In this document: positions 17,031 to 25,452 of the stretch, one piece after another
How positions within the stretch are numbered: position 1 is the stretch's first letter
Layout: each line of letters starts with the position of its first letter
Assembly: GCF_000143985.1 (NCBI RefSeq)
Contig: NC_014364.1
Location: 806,001-870,000, forward strand
Length of the DNA stretch: 64,000 nt
Source: Sediminispirochaeta smaragdinae DSM 11293
Lineage (GTDB): Bacteria > Spirochaetota > Spirochaetia > DSM-16054 > Sediminispirochaetaceae
Reading direction: 5' to 3'
Position numbers and translations under genes: made by a program
Notes under the pieces: model-generated
Database searches by the model: none
The model's input: only the letters and a program-made list of their open reading frames with translations
What the model was told of the DNA's origin: nothing

Positions 17031-17996
17031 ATGGGTACAGGGAGTGTGTTTTGTAAGTGCAAATTTCTTTGCTTGGGTGCAATGGTTCTTTTCCTTGGAG
17101 GATGTTCTGGAGGCGGCCAACAGGAACAAAAGTCAGCAGGACAACCACTAGTAGAACGAAATACCATAGCGACTATTCTGGATCGAGGACAAATTAATAT
17201 CACCTTTAATCTGGCCGCCGAGCGCTATCAATTTAAGGACAAAAACAATGAACCAGCAGGAATGGCAATTGATTTGGCAAAAATGATAGCTGCCAATCTT
17301 GATGTAGATCTTGTCATGACCGACACAAGCTGGGAAGGACTGATACCTTCATTGTTAACAGATAAAAGTGATTTCCTGGCAACTACCATGTCAACAACAT
17401 TTGCAAGAGCTCAGCAGGTATTATTTACTAGTGAAGATTGGTACATAACGGGGGTGAGCATCTGGACGAAAGAAGGGAATGCAATCAACAACTGGCAGGA
17501 TTTGAATGATTCAGGCCGACGTATTGGAGCAGTTGCCGGTACTGTTTCCGCTGAAGTGGCTGCCGATTATTTTCCCGAGGCCGAGATACAAACATTTCAG
17601 ATTGATACTGATGTATGGGAGGCTTTGGTTACCGGAAGAATTGATGCGGGGATGAATGATAATATTTTTAAGAATACCGTAGCACTAAATTATTCCGGAA
17701 AACTTACATTACTAACAACTCCCAGAGAACTGGTGAAAACCGATACGTGGGCATATGCGGTTAGACCGGGGGATGAGTTTATGTGGCACTATCTCAATTT
17801 TTTTATCAAAAAAGTAAAAGAAAATGGACAGCTTGAAAAGTTGGAAGAGTACTGGACAAAGGGAGATCAATGGCGTGTTGATTATGTTCAGCCTGGGATG
17901 CAGCTCTCTGAAACACGGAAAAATTTAGTCAAATTTATTGGCATAAGTGATTATGAGAAGGAAATAGGCGACACCTATCGTGTCAGTATGCAGTAA
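17031..17996 (+). CDS. Polar amino-acid-type ABC transporter substrate-binding lipoprotein
   Basis: A 321-aa family 3 solute-binding protein (HisJ/GlnH type). Unlike the other binding proteins in the window it has a true lipobox: a hydrophobic signal ending LFLGGC, so it should be membrane-anchored through the cysteine. Conserved features are the GMAIDLAKMIAANL and TMSTTFARAQ regions. AAGGAGGG precedes the ATG at 17031. With the ATPase and two permeases downstream it forms a complete importer for an amino acid or an amino-acid-like compound, for example a sugar-amine or opine. Confidence 0.93.
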   Translation: MGTGSVFCKCKFLCLGAMVLFLGGCSGGGQQEQKSAGQPLVERNTIATILDRGQINITFNLAAERYQFKDKNNEPAGMAIDLAKMIAANLDVDLVMTDTSWEGLIPSLLTDKSDFLATTMSTTFARAQQVLFTSEDWYITGVSIWTKEGNAINNWQDLNDSGRRIGAVAGTVSAEVAADYFPEAEIQTFQIDTDVWEALVTGRIDAGMNDNIFKNTVALNYSGKLTLLTTPRELVKTDTWAYAVRPGDEFMWHYLNFFIKKVKENGQLEKLEEYWTKGDQWRVDYVQPGMQLSETRKNLVKFIGISDYEKEIGDTYRVSMQ

Positions 17997-18008
17997 CTTG
18001 GTCGCTAC

Positions 18009-18044
18009 AATACACTTGCTTAATTAGTTTTAAGCAAGTGTATT
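18009..18044 (+). promoter_or_regulatory. Intercistronic stem-loop behind the binding-protein gene
   Basis: A perfect 15-bp inverted repeat (AATACACTTGCTTAA and its complement) with a 6-base loop lies 12 bases after the stop codon. No uninterrupted T-run follows. It probably stabilises the binding-protein part of the mRNA and lowers read-through into the ATPase gene. Confidence 0.8.
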
Positions 18045-18083
18045 ACTTCTCTTTGGTGATTTCAGATACATGGGAGCTAACAA

Positions 18084-18836
18084 ATGAATGTAATTCAGGC
18101 GGACGATGTAAAGAAATATTTTTCTCATGCTGGATATGGAGATGAGAAGGTAAAAGCAGTTGATAATGTAAGTTTAACAGTTGAAGATGGTGAGGTTGTT
18201 GTCATATGCGGACCTAGTGGTTCAGGAAAAAGTACCTTTCTTCGGTGTATAAATCGCATTGAAGATCACATAGACCATGGCGATATCTTATTTTGTGATA
18301 AGAGTATCTATGAAATAAAGAGAACGGAACTGAGAAAAGAAATCGGCATGGTTTTTCAGAGCTACAATTTATTTCACCATCTTACAATTCTGGACAATGT
18401 AATCCTTGGACTTGTCCATGTCCTAAAGATGAATAGGAAAGAAGCTATTGATGAGGCAATGGTTCTGCTTGAACGCGTAGGCGTGCATGACAAAGCAAAG
18501 AATTATCCAAGAGAATTATCAGGGGGGCAACAGCAGAGGGTAGCTATTTGCAGGTCACTTGCCATGAAACCTAAACTTATTCTTTTCGATGAACCAACCT
18601 CGGCACTCGATCCGGAAATGATAAAAGAGGTCTTAGATGTTATGCGTCAGTTGGCACAAAGTGGTATGACCATGATCATTGTCACTCATGAAATTGGTTT
18701 TGCCAAAGAGGTCGCTGACAGAATAATCTTTTTTTCTGATGGGAAAATAATTGAACAGGGAACACCCCTTGAGATTATAAATTCTCCAAAAGAAAAGAGG
18801 ACAGAAAACTTTTTTCGTCATGTTATTCATGAGTAA
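18084..18836 (+). CDS. Polar amino-acid ABC transporter ATP-binding protein
   Basis: A 250-aa ATPase of the GlnQ/HisP type. Walker A is GPSGSGKST (about residues 43-51), the signature is LSGGQQQR, and Walker B is [12 protein letters not shown]; the switch histidine follows in IVTHE. The length is standard. It drives the two permeases encoded immediately downstream. Confidence 0.96.
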   Translation: MNVIQADDVKKYFSHAGYGDEKVKAVDNVSLTVEDGEVVVICGPSGSGKSTFLRCINRIEDHIDHGDILFCDKSIYEIKRTELRKEIGMVFQSYNLFHHLTILDNVILGLVHVLKMNRKEAIDEAMVLLERVGVHDKAKNYPRELSGGQQQRVAICRSLAMKPKLILFDEPTSALDPEMIKEVLDVMRQLAQSGMTMIIVTHEIGFAKEVADRIIFFSDGKIIEQGTPLEIINSPKEKRTENFFRHVIHE

Positions 18837-18878
18837 ATCGAAATCGACTTTATGTTTGTCCGGTTTGGGGAGAATTTT

Positions 18879-19538
18879 ATGGATTCAATGTTAATCAGGT
18901 TTGTAACTCGAAACTTTCGGTTCTACCTGGAAGGTTTGGAGACGGCCTTGTCTGCCTCGATTATCAGCTTGTTATTTGCTTTGATTATTGGTCTTGTCGT
19001 CGGAATAATAAGGTATTCTCATAAAGGTATTCTTGGCACAATTGCGAAAATATATGTTTCAGCAATTAGGAATACACCGCTTCTTGTACAACTCTATTTT
19101 GTTTTCTTTGGTCTTCCCCGTTTGGGAATAGTGTTATCGGCATTTCAAACCGGTGTAATTGGGTTGTCCTTTAATAGTGGAGCCTATATTGCAGAGATGG
19201 TAAAGGCCGGGTTTCAGGCAATTCCAAGGGGGCAGATAGAAGCTGCCGAGTCAATTGGTCTGAGTGTGCACCAGCGTTTTAGGCTAATATTGATTCCTCA
19301 AGCGGCTCTGCAAATAGTTCCTGCCGTCGGCGGACAGATGGTACAGCTCATCAAAGATACATGCCTTTTGTCGTTATTGGCAATTACCGAAATTACAAAA
19401 GCGGCGACAGAGGTTGGAAACAAAACCTATATGTTTCTTCAAGCCTTTTTATTTGCAGGTATCATATATCTGATCGTAAATATGCTGTTAAACATTGCCA
19501 TCGATTTATTTGAAAGAAAGATAAACTATGCACGATAA
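18879..19538 (+). CDS. Polar amino-acid ABC transporter permease
   Basis: A 219-aa HisMQ-family permease. The ATG at 18879 has GGGGAG 6 bases upstream, which is better than the in-frame ATG at 18852. The conserved RNTPLLVQL and AAESIGLSVHQRFRLILIPQA segments (the latter the ATPase-contacting loop) are present. It forms a heterodimer with the next permease. Confidence 0.93.
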   Translation: MDSMLIRFVTRNFRFYLEGLETALSASIISLLFALIIGLVVGIIRYSHKGILGTIAKIYVSAIRNTPLLVQLYFVFFGLPRLGIVLSAFQTGVIGLSFNSGAYIAEMVKAGFQAIPRGQIEAAESIGLSVHQRFRLILIPQAALQIVPAVGGQMVQLIKDTCLLSLLAITEITKAATEVGNKTYMFLQAFLFAGIIYLIVNMLLNIAIDLFERKINYAR

Positions 19539-19552
19539 GGTGGTTCTGAATA

Positions 19553-20215
19553 ATGAATGATTTTTTATCAACATCGCTACAAATTCTAAAACCACTGCTA
19601 CTCCATGGGTTCCCGAATACTTTCTTACTTTCAGTAGTACCGTTATTTTTCTCCTTGATTCTCGGCATTATCGGGGGAGTCCTGGGAAATTCCAAGATAT
19701 CTGTATTGCGTGTCATTGCTAAAATTTATGTTTATCTTTTCAGAAATATCCCTTTTCTTATATTTGTCTATGTTGCGTACTATGGGTTTCCCTATTTGGG
19801 GGTTAATATCCCTCCGCTTACAACAGCAGTAGTTGCGTTGGCCATTAATCACGGATCTTATATGACCGAGATAATGAGGGGTGGTCTGAATACGATACGC
19901 AGAGAACAAATTGAAGCCAGTGCATCAATTGGACTGAATATATTTCAGCAGTACAGCCTTGTAATAATTCCTCAGACTATTATGGAAGTCGCGCCCTCAA
20001 TTGTTGGACAAACAATCTTATTAGTAAAAGATACTTCGATTATTTCGGTAATCGGTATCAGTGAATTAACTCGTATAGGTCGGCAGATCACCATGCTGAC
20101 AAATTCGCCGTTTCTTGTCTTTTTCTATGTAGCTGTCTTCTACTATGTTCTGTGCTTTTTATTCCAGATGTTATCAAACTGGAGTGAAGCCAAAGTGAAG
20201 AAATATATTGGATGA
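19553..20215 (+). CDS. Polar amino-acid ABC transporter permease (second subunit)
   Basis: A 220-aa HisMQ-family permease with the conserved RNIPFLIFV segment and the EASASIGLN coupling loop. It overlaps nothing upstream but lies 14 bases after its partner, and its last codons precede the aminotransferase start by 10 bases. Transporter and enzymes are thus one transcript. Confidence 0.93.
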   Translation: MNDFLSTSLQILKPLLLHGFPNTFLLSVVPLFFSLILGIIGGVLGNSKISVLRVIAKIYVYLFRNIPFLIFVYVAYYGFPYLGVNIPPLTTAVVALAINHGSYMTEIMRGGLNTIRREQIEASASIGLNIFQQYSLVIIPQTIMEVAPSIVGQTILLVKDTSIISVIGISELTRIGRQITMLTNSPFLVFFYVAVFYYVLCFLFQMLSNWSEAKVKKYIG

Positions 20216-20225
20216 AGAGGTTTCC

Positions 20226-21344
20226 ATGAAAACTTTTTACCGAAAAGAATTATTACTGGCTCCCGGACCGACGCCATTGCATCCAGAAGTATTGAAGGCA
20301 ATGATATCTCCAATGATCAGTCACCGCACTCAATCATTCCAGGATTTGTACAAAGAGATTGAAGAATATTTGAAAGAACTCATGCACACAAAGAATCAGA
20401 TATTACTGATTCCTTCATCAGGAACAGGGGGACTTCAGGCCGCCGTGAAAGGCTGTTTGTCCATGGGAGAAAAAATCGTAGTTGCCTCGAATGGGCATTT
20501 TGCTGATCTTTTTTCTCGTCTTGCCGCTTCAAACGGCATGAATGTTGTTGATGTCCCTTTTCCATGGGGACAGCCTGTAGATCCTTTTGTTATTGCTGCA
20601 TCAGTAAAAGAGCACAAAGATGCAAAAGCACTATTGCTAATACAGAATGAGACATCGACAGGAGTCCTTTCAGACATAAAAACCATTGTGACAGAAATAA
20701 GGAAAGTGAATAAGGAAATATTGATATTTGTTGATGCAGTAAGCTCATTGGGTGGAACAGAATTTAGATTAGACGAATGGGGAGTGGATGTTGTCGTATC
20801 TTCTTCCCAGAAAGCACTGATGGCTCCTCCTGGATTGTGCATAATGTCACTCAGTGATCGTGCATGGGCTGCTGCTGAAACTGTTACATGCCTTGATTAT
20901 TATTTCGATATAAAACGTATACGAAAAGAAGCAAACCGGCACATGACGCTTACCACGCCGGCTGTCAGCATATTTTTTGCATTAAGGAAATCCCTGGAAA
21001 TTATTTTCAACGAAGGAATGAAAAACTGTTTTGGGCATAATAAAGCATTGCAGGAAATGATTTTTGAGCTATCGCAATCTACAGGGGTCACTCCCTTGGG
21101 TAGACTACCATATGCCTCGCCGACGGTTACGGCTTTGGTTGTTCCCGAAGCCTGCGATCCTGAAATGATAAGAAACGAGCTTTATAAGAAGTATTCCATA
21201 GTATCGGGACCCGGGCTGGGGAAAATAGCATCAAAAACCTTTCGCATTGGGCATATGGGGTATGTTGATAGAAATGACATACAGATGTTTTTTAACAGTT
21301 TGACGGAAATCATTTCCGGACCAAGGGCTCGGCGGCCAAAGTAG
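20226..21344 (+). CDS. Class V aminotransferase (alanine-glyoxylate / serine-pyruvate type)
   Basis: A 372-aa PLP enzyme. The PLP lysine is Lys196 in SSSQKAL, and the N-terminal LLAPGPTPLHPEV is the family signature. It starts at the ATG preceded by AGAGG (5 bases) rather than at 20208, which lies inside the previous gene. Members use alanine, serine or aspartate with glyoxylate or pyruvate; 2-aminoethylphosphonate transaminases are a related branch, but no phosphonatase is nearby. Here it probably removes or exchanges the amino group of the imported compound with pyruvate, which the DapA-family lyases could supply. Confidence 0.9.
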   Translation: MKTFYRKELLLAPGPTPLHPEVLKAMISPMISHRTQSFQDLYKEIEEYLKELMHTKNQILLIPSSGTGGLQAAVKGCLSMGEKIVVASNGHFADLFSRLAASNGMNVVDVPFPWGQPVDPFVIAASVKEHKDAKALLLIQNETSTGVLSDIKTIVTEIRKVNKEILIFVDAVSSLGGTEFRLDEWGVDVVVSSSQKALMAPPGLCIMSLSDRAWAAAETVTCLDYYFDIKRIRKEANRHMTLTTPAVSIFFALRKSLEIIFNEGMKNCFGHNKALQEMIFELSQSTGVTPLGRLPYASPTVTALVVPEACDPEMIRNELYKKYSIVSGPGLGKIASKTFRIGHMGYVDRNDIQMFFNSLTEIISGPRARRPK

Positions 21345-21352
21345 GAATTTAT

Positions 21353-22402
21353 ATGACGCTGAAAAGGACTCTCATACAGTCCGGGAGAAAGGAAGCGAAT
21401 CTGAGGCGGCCCCGGATATTGGTAGTTGGAAGCTTTGTGATGGACCTTATTGTTACCACAGAATTTTTCCCCTGCTCTGGGGAGACTGTTTTGGGGAAAT
21501 CTTTCCGGACAGCTGCGGGAGGTAAGGGAGCAAATCAGGCCGTACAGGCCTCCCGTTTAGGTGCCGAAGTAAAAATGTCGGGTAAGGTTGGCAATGATGA
21601 ATTCGGCAAGACCTTGATTGCCTCGTGTAAAAGTTCTGGAATTGATGTCGAATCTGTAGCTGTTGATGATCTTGTCTCCTCTGCAGTGGGAGACGTGATA
21701 CTCGAAGAATCGAGAGGTGGGGGGGCAAAAAATAGAATTATCGTGGTGCCGGGTGCCAATATGACAATCCGGGTGGAAGAGATCGCTTTTATTGAAAGGA
21801 TCTTGGAGCGATATGACATGGTAATGCTCCAATTGGAAATTCCGATGGCGATTAATGAACAGATTGCCCGATATGCTGCCGAAAAGGGGGTTCCCGTGAT
21901 GCTCAATTCTGCACCGTCGGCGCCCCTGTCGGACGAGTTGCTTGGTTGCCTTGCATACATTTGTCCCAACGAGCATGAGGCGGAAGCCATTACCGGAGTA
22001 GCCATCAGGAAAAACGATGGCGAGGCAAATAAAGATGATATCTATTCTATGGCAGAAGTACTGCTGAAGAAGGGCGTGGAAAATGTGCTTGTCACCCTGG
22101 GAAGCGGGGGGGCAGCCCTGGTAAACAGAGATGAATTTTTCTTGCAGCCCTGTATCGATGTAGTGGAAGTCAAGGACCCGACGGCAGCTGGTGATTCGTT
22201 TGTCGGATCGTTTGTGACGGGAGTTTGCGCGGGCATGGATCATGAACAAGCCCTGGTATTTGCAAGCTATGCCGCAACGTTGGCAGTTTCAAAAACAGGA
22301 GCACAGCCTTCATTACCATACTTGACGGAAGTCATTGATTTACTGGTACGCGAGGGAGAGCAACGAGTTGATTTTCAACTTTTAGAGATATTGAAAAGGT
22401 AG
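21353..22402 (+). CDS. Ribokinase-like PfkB-family sugar kinase
   Basis: A 349-aa kinase. The sugar-binding motif AAGGKGANQA and the catalytic motif DPTAAGDSF are complete. About 20 extra residues precede the usual start. It lies between an aminotransferase and a SIS isomerase, so the operon handles a sugar or sugar-derived part as well as an amine. Kinase plus SIS protein recalls the fructoselysine (Frl) pathway of enteric and Bacillus species, where a PfkB kinase and a SIS deglycase act in sequence; that parallel is an inference. Confidence 0.92.
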   Translation: MTLKRTLIQSGRKEANLRRPRILVVGSFVMDLIVTTEFFPCSGETVLGKSFRTAAGGKGANQAVQASRLGAEVKMSGKVGNDEFGKTLIASCKSSGIDVESVAVDDLVSSAVGDVILEESRGGGAKNRIIVVPGANMTIRVEEIAFIERILERYDMVMLQLEIPMAINEQIARYAAEKGVPVMLNSAPSAPLSDELLGCLAYICPNEHEAEAITGVAIRKNDGEANKDDIYSMAEVLLKKGVENVLVTLGSGGAALVNRDEFFLQPCIDVVEVKDPTAAGDSFVGSFVTGVCAGMDHEQALVFASYAATLAVSKTGAQPSLPYLTEVIDLLVREGEQRVDFQLLEILKR

Positions 22403-22411
22403 GAAGGAACC

Positions 22412-23053
22412 ATGATGGAAGCACAAACGTGGCGGGAAGCATTGCACCGGTTTGTAGATACTGCCAGTACGGAACTTGGCCGCTATAAGGAACTGGTGAC
22501 AAGCGAAATATACGATGATGCGGTTGATATCATCCTTGATGCTGAAAAAAAAGGTAACCGTGTGCATATAACGGGAATTGGCAAACCAGCTCATGTGGCA
22601 GAATATATGGCATCACTGTTTTCTTCCACTGGAACACCTGCCTATTATCTTCATGGAACAGAGGCGGTACATGGTTCCTGTGGTCAGTTGGTTCCCGGAG
22701 ATGTGGTTATCTGCATCTCCAATAGTGGTGAGACGGCAGAGCTGAAAGCTACCGTTGGTGCGATAAAGAAAAATGGGTGTAAGATTATTTCCGTTACAGG
22801 CAACCCCAAGTCGTGGCTGGCACAGGAAGGAGATGCACATCTATTTGCGGGAGTCGGGAAAGAAGGCGGACCGCTCGATCGGGCTCCGAGGGTTTCGGTT
22901 CTCGTTGAAATCTTCATCCTGCAGGGCTTGAGCATTATTTTGCAAAGTATTCGGGAGGTGACACCTGAGCAATACATCATATGGCATCCCGGTGGTGCTT
23001 TGGGAGAACTTCGTGATCATGAGAAACGGGAAGTCAGGAGATCGGTATGCTGA
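22412..23053 (+). CDS. SIS-domain sugar-phosphate isomerase
   Basis: A 213-aa single SIS domain protein, the size of KdsD N-terminal domains or 6-phospho-3-hexuloisomerase. The phosphosugar-binding serines lie in ISNSGET and the N-terminal TGIGKPAHVA segment matches KdsD-type GxGKS. It has no CBS domains. Likely role: aldose-ketose isomerisation or amine removal from the phosphorylated sugar made by the upstream kinase. It overlaps the next gene by 7 bases. Confidence 0.88.
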   Translation: MMEAQTWREALHRFVDTASTELGRYKELVTSEIYDDAVDIILDAEKKGNRVHITGIGKPAHVAEYMASLFSSTGTPAYYLHGTEAVHGSCGQLVPGDVVICISNSGETAELKATVGAIKKNGCKIISVTGNPKSWLAQEGDAHLFAGVGKEGGPLDRAPRVSVLVEIFILQGLSIILQSIREVTPEQYIIWHPGGALGELRDHEKREVRRSVC

Positions 23054-23451
23054 GCGGGGTCTGTATTCATCCGGGAATCATGCACATGCTTTCCCTTTGT
23101 GGCCATGGAGATAAAATATTGATTGCTGATGGGAACTATCCGTTATCGTCCAAAACGGGAAATTCGGAAAAGGTCTATCTCGGTCTGCGTCGGGGGCTTC
23201 CAACGGTTCCTCAGATGTTGGAGGTCCTTTGTCAGGAAATCAACATTGAAAAGGCGGAAGTAATGAAACCAGAAGGAGAGCTTCCTGCTATTTTTGAAGA
23301 GTTCGGGGCGCACCTTAATGGAATTTCTTTGGATGGATTGGATCGTTACTCTTTTTACCAGGCTTGCTGCGATCCTTGTCTCAGGCTTGCCATTGGTACC
23401 GGAGAAGATCGGACCTTCGCGAACATTCTCTTGACGACAGGCGTTGCTTAG
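23047..23451 (+). CDS. RbsD/FucU-family sugar mutarotase
   Basis: A 134-aa protein with the family signature CGHGDKILIADGNYP. RbsD and FucU interconvert pyranose/furanose or alpha/beta anomers and help kinases receive the right form. AGGAG precedes the ATG, which lies inside the SIS gene end. As last gene of the operon it again points to a sugar intermediate. No terminator is obvious in the 142 bases after it. Confidence 0.9.
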   Translation: MLSGVCIHPGIMHMLSLCGHGDKILIADGNYPLSSKTGNSEKVYLGLRRGLPTVPQMLEVLCQEINIEKAEVMKPEGELPAIFEEFGAHLNGISLDGLDRYSFYQACCDPCLRLAIGTGEDRTFANILLTTGVA

Positions 23452-23593
23452 ATTTTATTCTGCCATAATCATGTTCTGCTGGGGGGCAACGTTCTATTTT
23501 CCCTTGTTATTAGGAGGATTCCAGCGATCAATTTATTTATAGTGAGAAATGTAGGTTATATCCGCATATTTGTTGCCGGAAAGGAATTGTGCG

Positions 23594-24268
23594 CTAACCG
23601 GAAGTATGAACCGTTTCGCTAGGAAATGACTTAATCGAATCATTGTAGACCTCTTTTAAATGGATCTCCAGCCTCTCAATTCCCCGTTCTCGATTATTAT
23701 CGGTTATTGCTTCGATGATTTCAGTGTGACGTCGTATCGCAAGGCTTACCTGTGCCGGTATAAAGGTGTGAATTCTGAAGAATTCCACCTGATTTCGTGT
23801 GTTCTCAAAGAGCTCGAGAAGGCGGCTGTTGCCGGTGTGTCTGGCAATGATCAGGTGGAAGTTACGGTCGTACAGGAGAAAATCTTCGAACTTGTTTTTT
23901 TCCTCTGCAACGAGCTTTTGATTTTCCTGTAGGTCCTGGAGAAGTTTTTTTCGTTCTTTTTCCATCGACAACTTGAGGCTGTAGGTTTCCAGCATGAGTC
24001 GTATTTCCGTTACCTCATTAATTCGCTGCAGGGATGGGCGGGCCACAAAACTGCCTTTGTTGGGAAGGATATCGATAAATCCTTCCATAGAAAGTCTGTC
24101 GACGGCTTTTACGACGGGCGAACGGCTGATACCGTAATTACCTGCGATCTGGATAATGTCGATACGTTGGCCCCAGTCCATGTGTCCCATGAGAATTTCC
24201 TGCTTTATTCGTTCGTAGCACTCTTGATTGAGGGATTTTAATTCAATCTTGTTCTGATTTTCCTTCAT
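23594..24268 (-). CDS. GntR-family regulator, FCD subfamily
   Basis: A 224-aa regulator with a winged HTH (QIAGNYGISRSPVVKAV, then NKGSFVA) and a helical FCD effector domain (YDRNFHLIIARHTGN). It is transcribed divergently from the dapA-like gene at 24446, and the 177-bp gap holds two copies of its probable operator, at 24320 and 24380. A -10-like TATAAT (complement of 24286-24291) lies in front of it. Confidence 0.9.
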   Translation of the reverse strand: MKENQNKIELKSLNQECYERIKQEILMGHMDWGQRIDIIQIAGNYGISRSPVVKAVDRLSMEGFIDILPNKGSFVARPSLQRINEVTEIRLMLETYSLKLSMEKERKKLLQDLQENQKLVAEEKNKFEDFLLYDRNFHLIIARHTGNSRLLELFENTRNQVEFFRIHTFIPAQVSLAIRRHTEIIEAITDNNRERGIERLEIHLKEVYNDSIKSFPSETVHTSG

Positions 24269-24319
24269 CGCGTTCTCCGGTTTGAATTATATCATACATA
24301 TAACAGTTTTTTTTGCAGT

Positions 24320-24335
24320 ATGCAACATGTTGCAT
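24320..24335. promoter_or_regulatory. GntR operator, perfect copy
   Basis: ATGCAACATGTTGCAT is a perfect 16-bp palindrome located between the two divergent promoters, 52 bases from the GntR start codon. A second copy with one mismatch follows at 24380, exactly 60 bases away centre to centre, so the two sites lie on nearly the same face of the helix. Confidence 0.82.
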
Positions 24336-24347
24336 GAAAAATGTTGA

Positions 24348-24376
24348 TTGACAGCTGGGAAAAACGGGATTATGCT
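24348..24376 (+). promoter_or_regulatory. Promoter of the dapA-like/CUT1 operon
   Basis: TTGACA (24348-24353), 17-bp spacer, TATGCT (24371-24376). It lies between the two GntR operator copies, the second of which covers the transcription start. Confidence 0.78.
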
Positions 24377-24379
24377 TAT

Positions 24380-24395
24380 ATCCAACATGTTGCAT
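24380..24395. promoter_or_regulatory. GntR operator, second copy
   Basis: ATCCAACATGTTGCAT, one mismatch from the perfect palindrome at 24320. It sits at about +1 to +15 of the operon promoter and should repress by blocking initiation. Confidence 0.8.
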
Positions 24396-24445
24396 ACCGG
24401 ATGTGCGCGTGAAAATTTTACATATTGTGTGAGAGGAGACTGGTA

Positions 24446-25360
24446 ATGAAAATTCCACATGGAATTATCCCCGCAATGCTATCGATTTTTAATGATGACG
24501 GTAGCCTGGATATTGAAGGGCACAAGGCCTTCACTGAATGGCTCATTCAGAAAGGCGTGCATGGACTTGCTCCCTGCGGAAGTACGGGCGAGGCTGCGGC
24601 AATGTCGGATGAGGAGCGGATTAAGATCGCCAAGGCGACCGTTGAGCAGTCCGCCGGAAGGGTCCCTGTATTCGCAGGTGTTGTTCACTATTCGACCCGC
24701 CTGGCCACCAATTTGGCAAAAGCCTACATGGATATCGGCGTAGACGGGCTGATGGTTTTACTTCCATACTATTACAAGCCCACTATCCCAAGTGCTCTGA
24801 ATTACCTCCGGGCGATTTCAAAGGCGGTGGGAATGCCGATCATGGTCTACAACAATCCTTGGTTTGCCGGATTCGAACTTACTCCCCAGCAGATCAAAGA
24901 CCTTGCCGATGAGGGGGTTGTGAACGCGGTAAAGGCGGCCCATGGTGATCCTATGAGGGTCAACTACATCAAATATCTGTGCGGTGATTCGGTCTCCACC
25001 CTGTATGGTCATGATTATTCTCCCCTGGAGGCCTTTGTCGTCGGAGGAGACGGATGGCTTTCGGGACTTCCCAACCTTATTCCCGATTTAGCGGTGGATC
25101 TGTTCAATGCCGTTACCGTAGACAAGGATCTTGAAAAGGCTCAGAAGATCTGGAAACGGATATTGCCGATTGCCTACTACTTTATGTATGAACGGGTGGG
25201 CGAAAATCAGTCTCCCCACTGGTTGACCGTTTTCAAGGAAGGCATTCCTCTCTTGGGCCAGGATGTCGGAATCCCTCGGCTTCCTGCGGAAGCGATGTCA
25301 CCGGAAGATCAGAAGGTTCTAAAGAGATATCTTAGTCAAGTGTATCCGGAAATTAAATAG
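24446..25360 (+). CDS. DapA/N-acetylneuraminate lyase family aldolase
   Basis: A 304-aa class I aldolase, third of its family in the window. Lys163 (VKAAHG) and Tyr135 (MVYNNP) are the catalytic pair, and CGSTGEA the carboxylate motif. The start with GAGAGGAG upstream is at 24446. It heads an operon with a CUT1 transporter and is controlled by the divergent GntR protein. Cleavage of a 2-keto-3-deoxy sugar acid or sialic-acid-like compound brought in by that transporter is the natural reading; the actual substrate is unknown. Confidence 0.92.
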   Translation: MKIPHGIIPAMLSIFNDDGSLDIEGHKAFTEWLIQKGVHGLAPCGSTGEAAAMSDEERIKIAKATVEQSAGRVPVFAGVVHYSTRLATNLAKAYMDIGVDGLMVLLPYYYKPTIPSALNYLRAISKAVGMPIMVYNNPWFAGFELTPQQIKDLADEGVVNAVKAAHGDPMRVNYIKYLCGDSVSTLYGHDYSPLEAFVVGGDGWLSGLPNLIPDLAVDLFNAVTVDKDLEKAQKIWKRILPIAYYFMYERVGENQSPHWLTVFKEGIPLLGQDVGIPRLPAEAMSPEDQKVLKRYLSQVYPEIK

Positions 25361-25452
25361 ATTGGGTATCTGTCGAAAGTATCGCTAGATTATCTTTGGC
25401 AGGTCAAAGACGGAGAGCCAAAGGTGGCTCGGCAAAAGTATAGGAGGTTTGT

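Noticed and set aside
20208-20225. Aminotransferase start inside the preceding permease gene
   Set aside because: The ATG at 20226 has AGAGG at the right distance and matches the family start.
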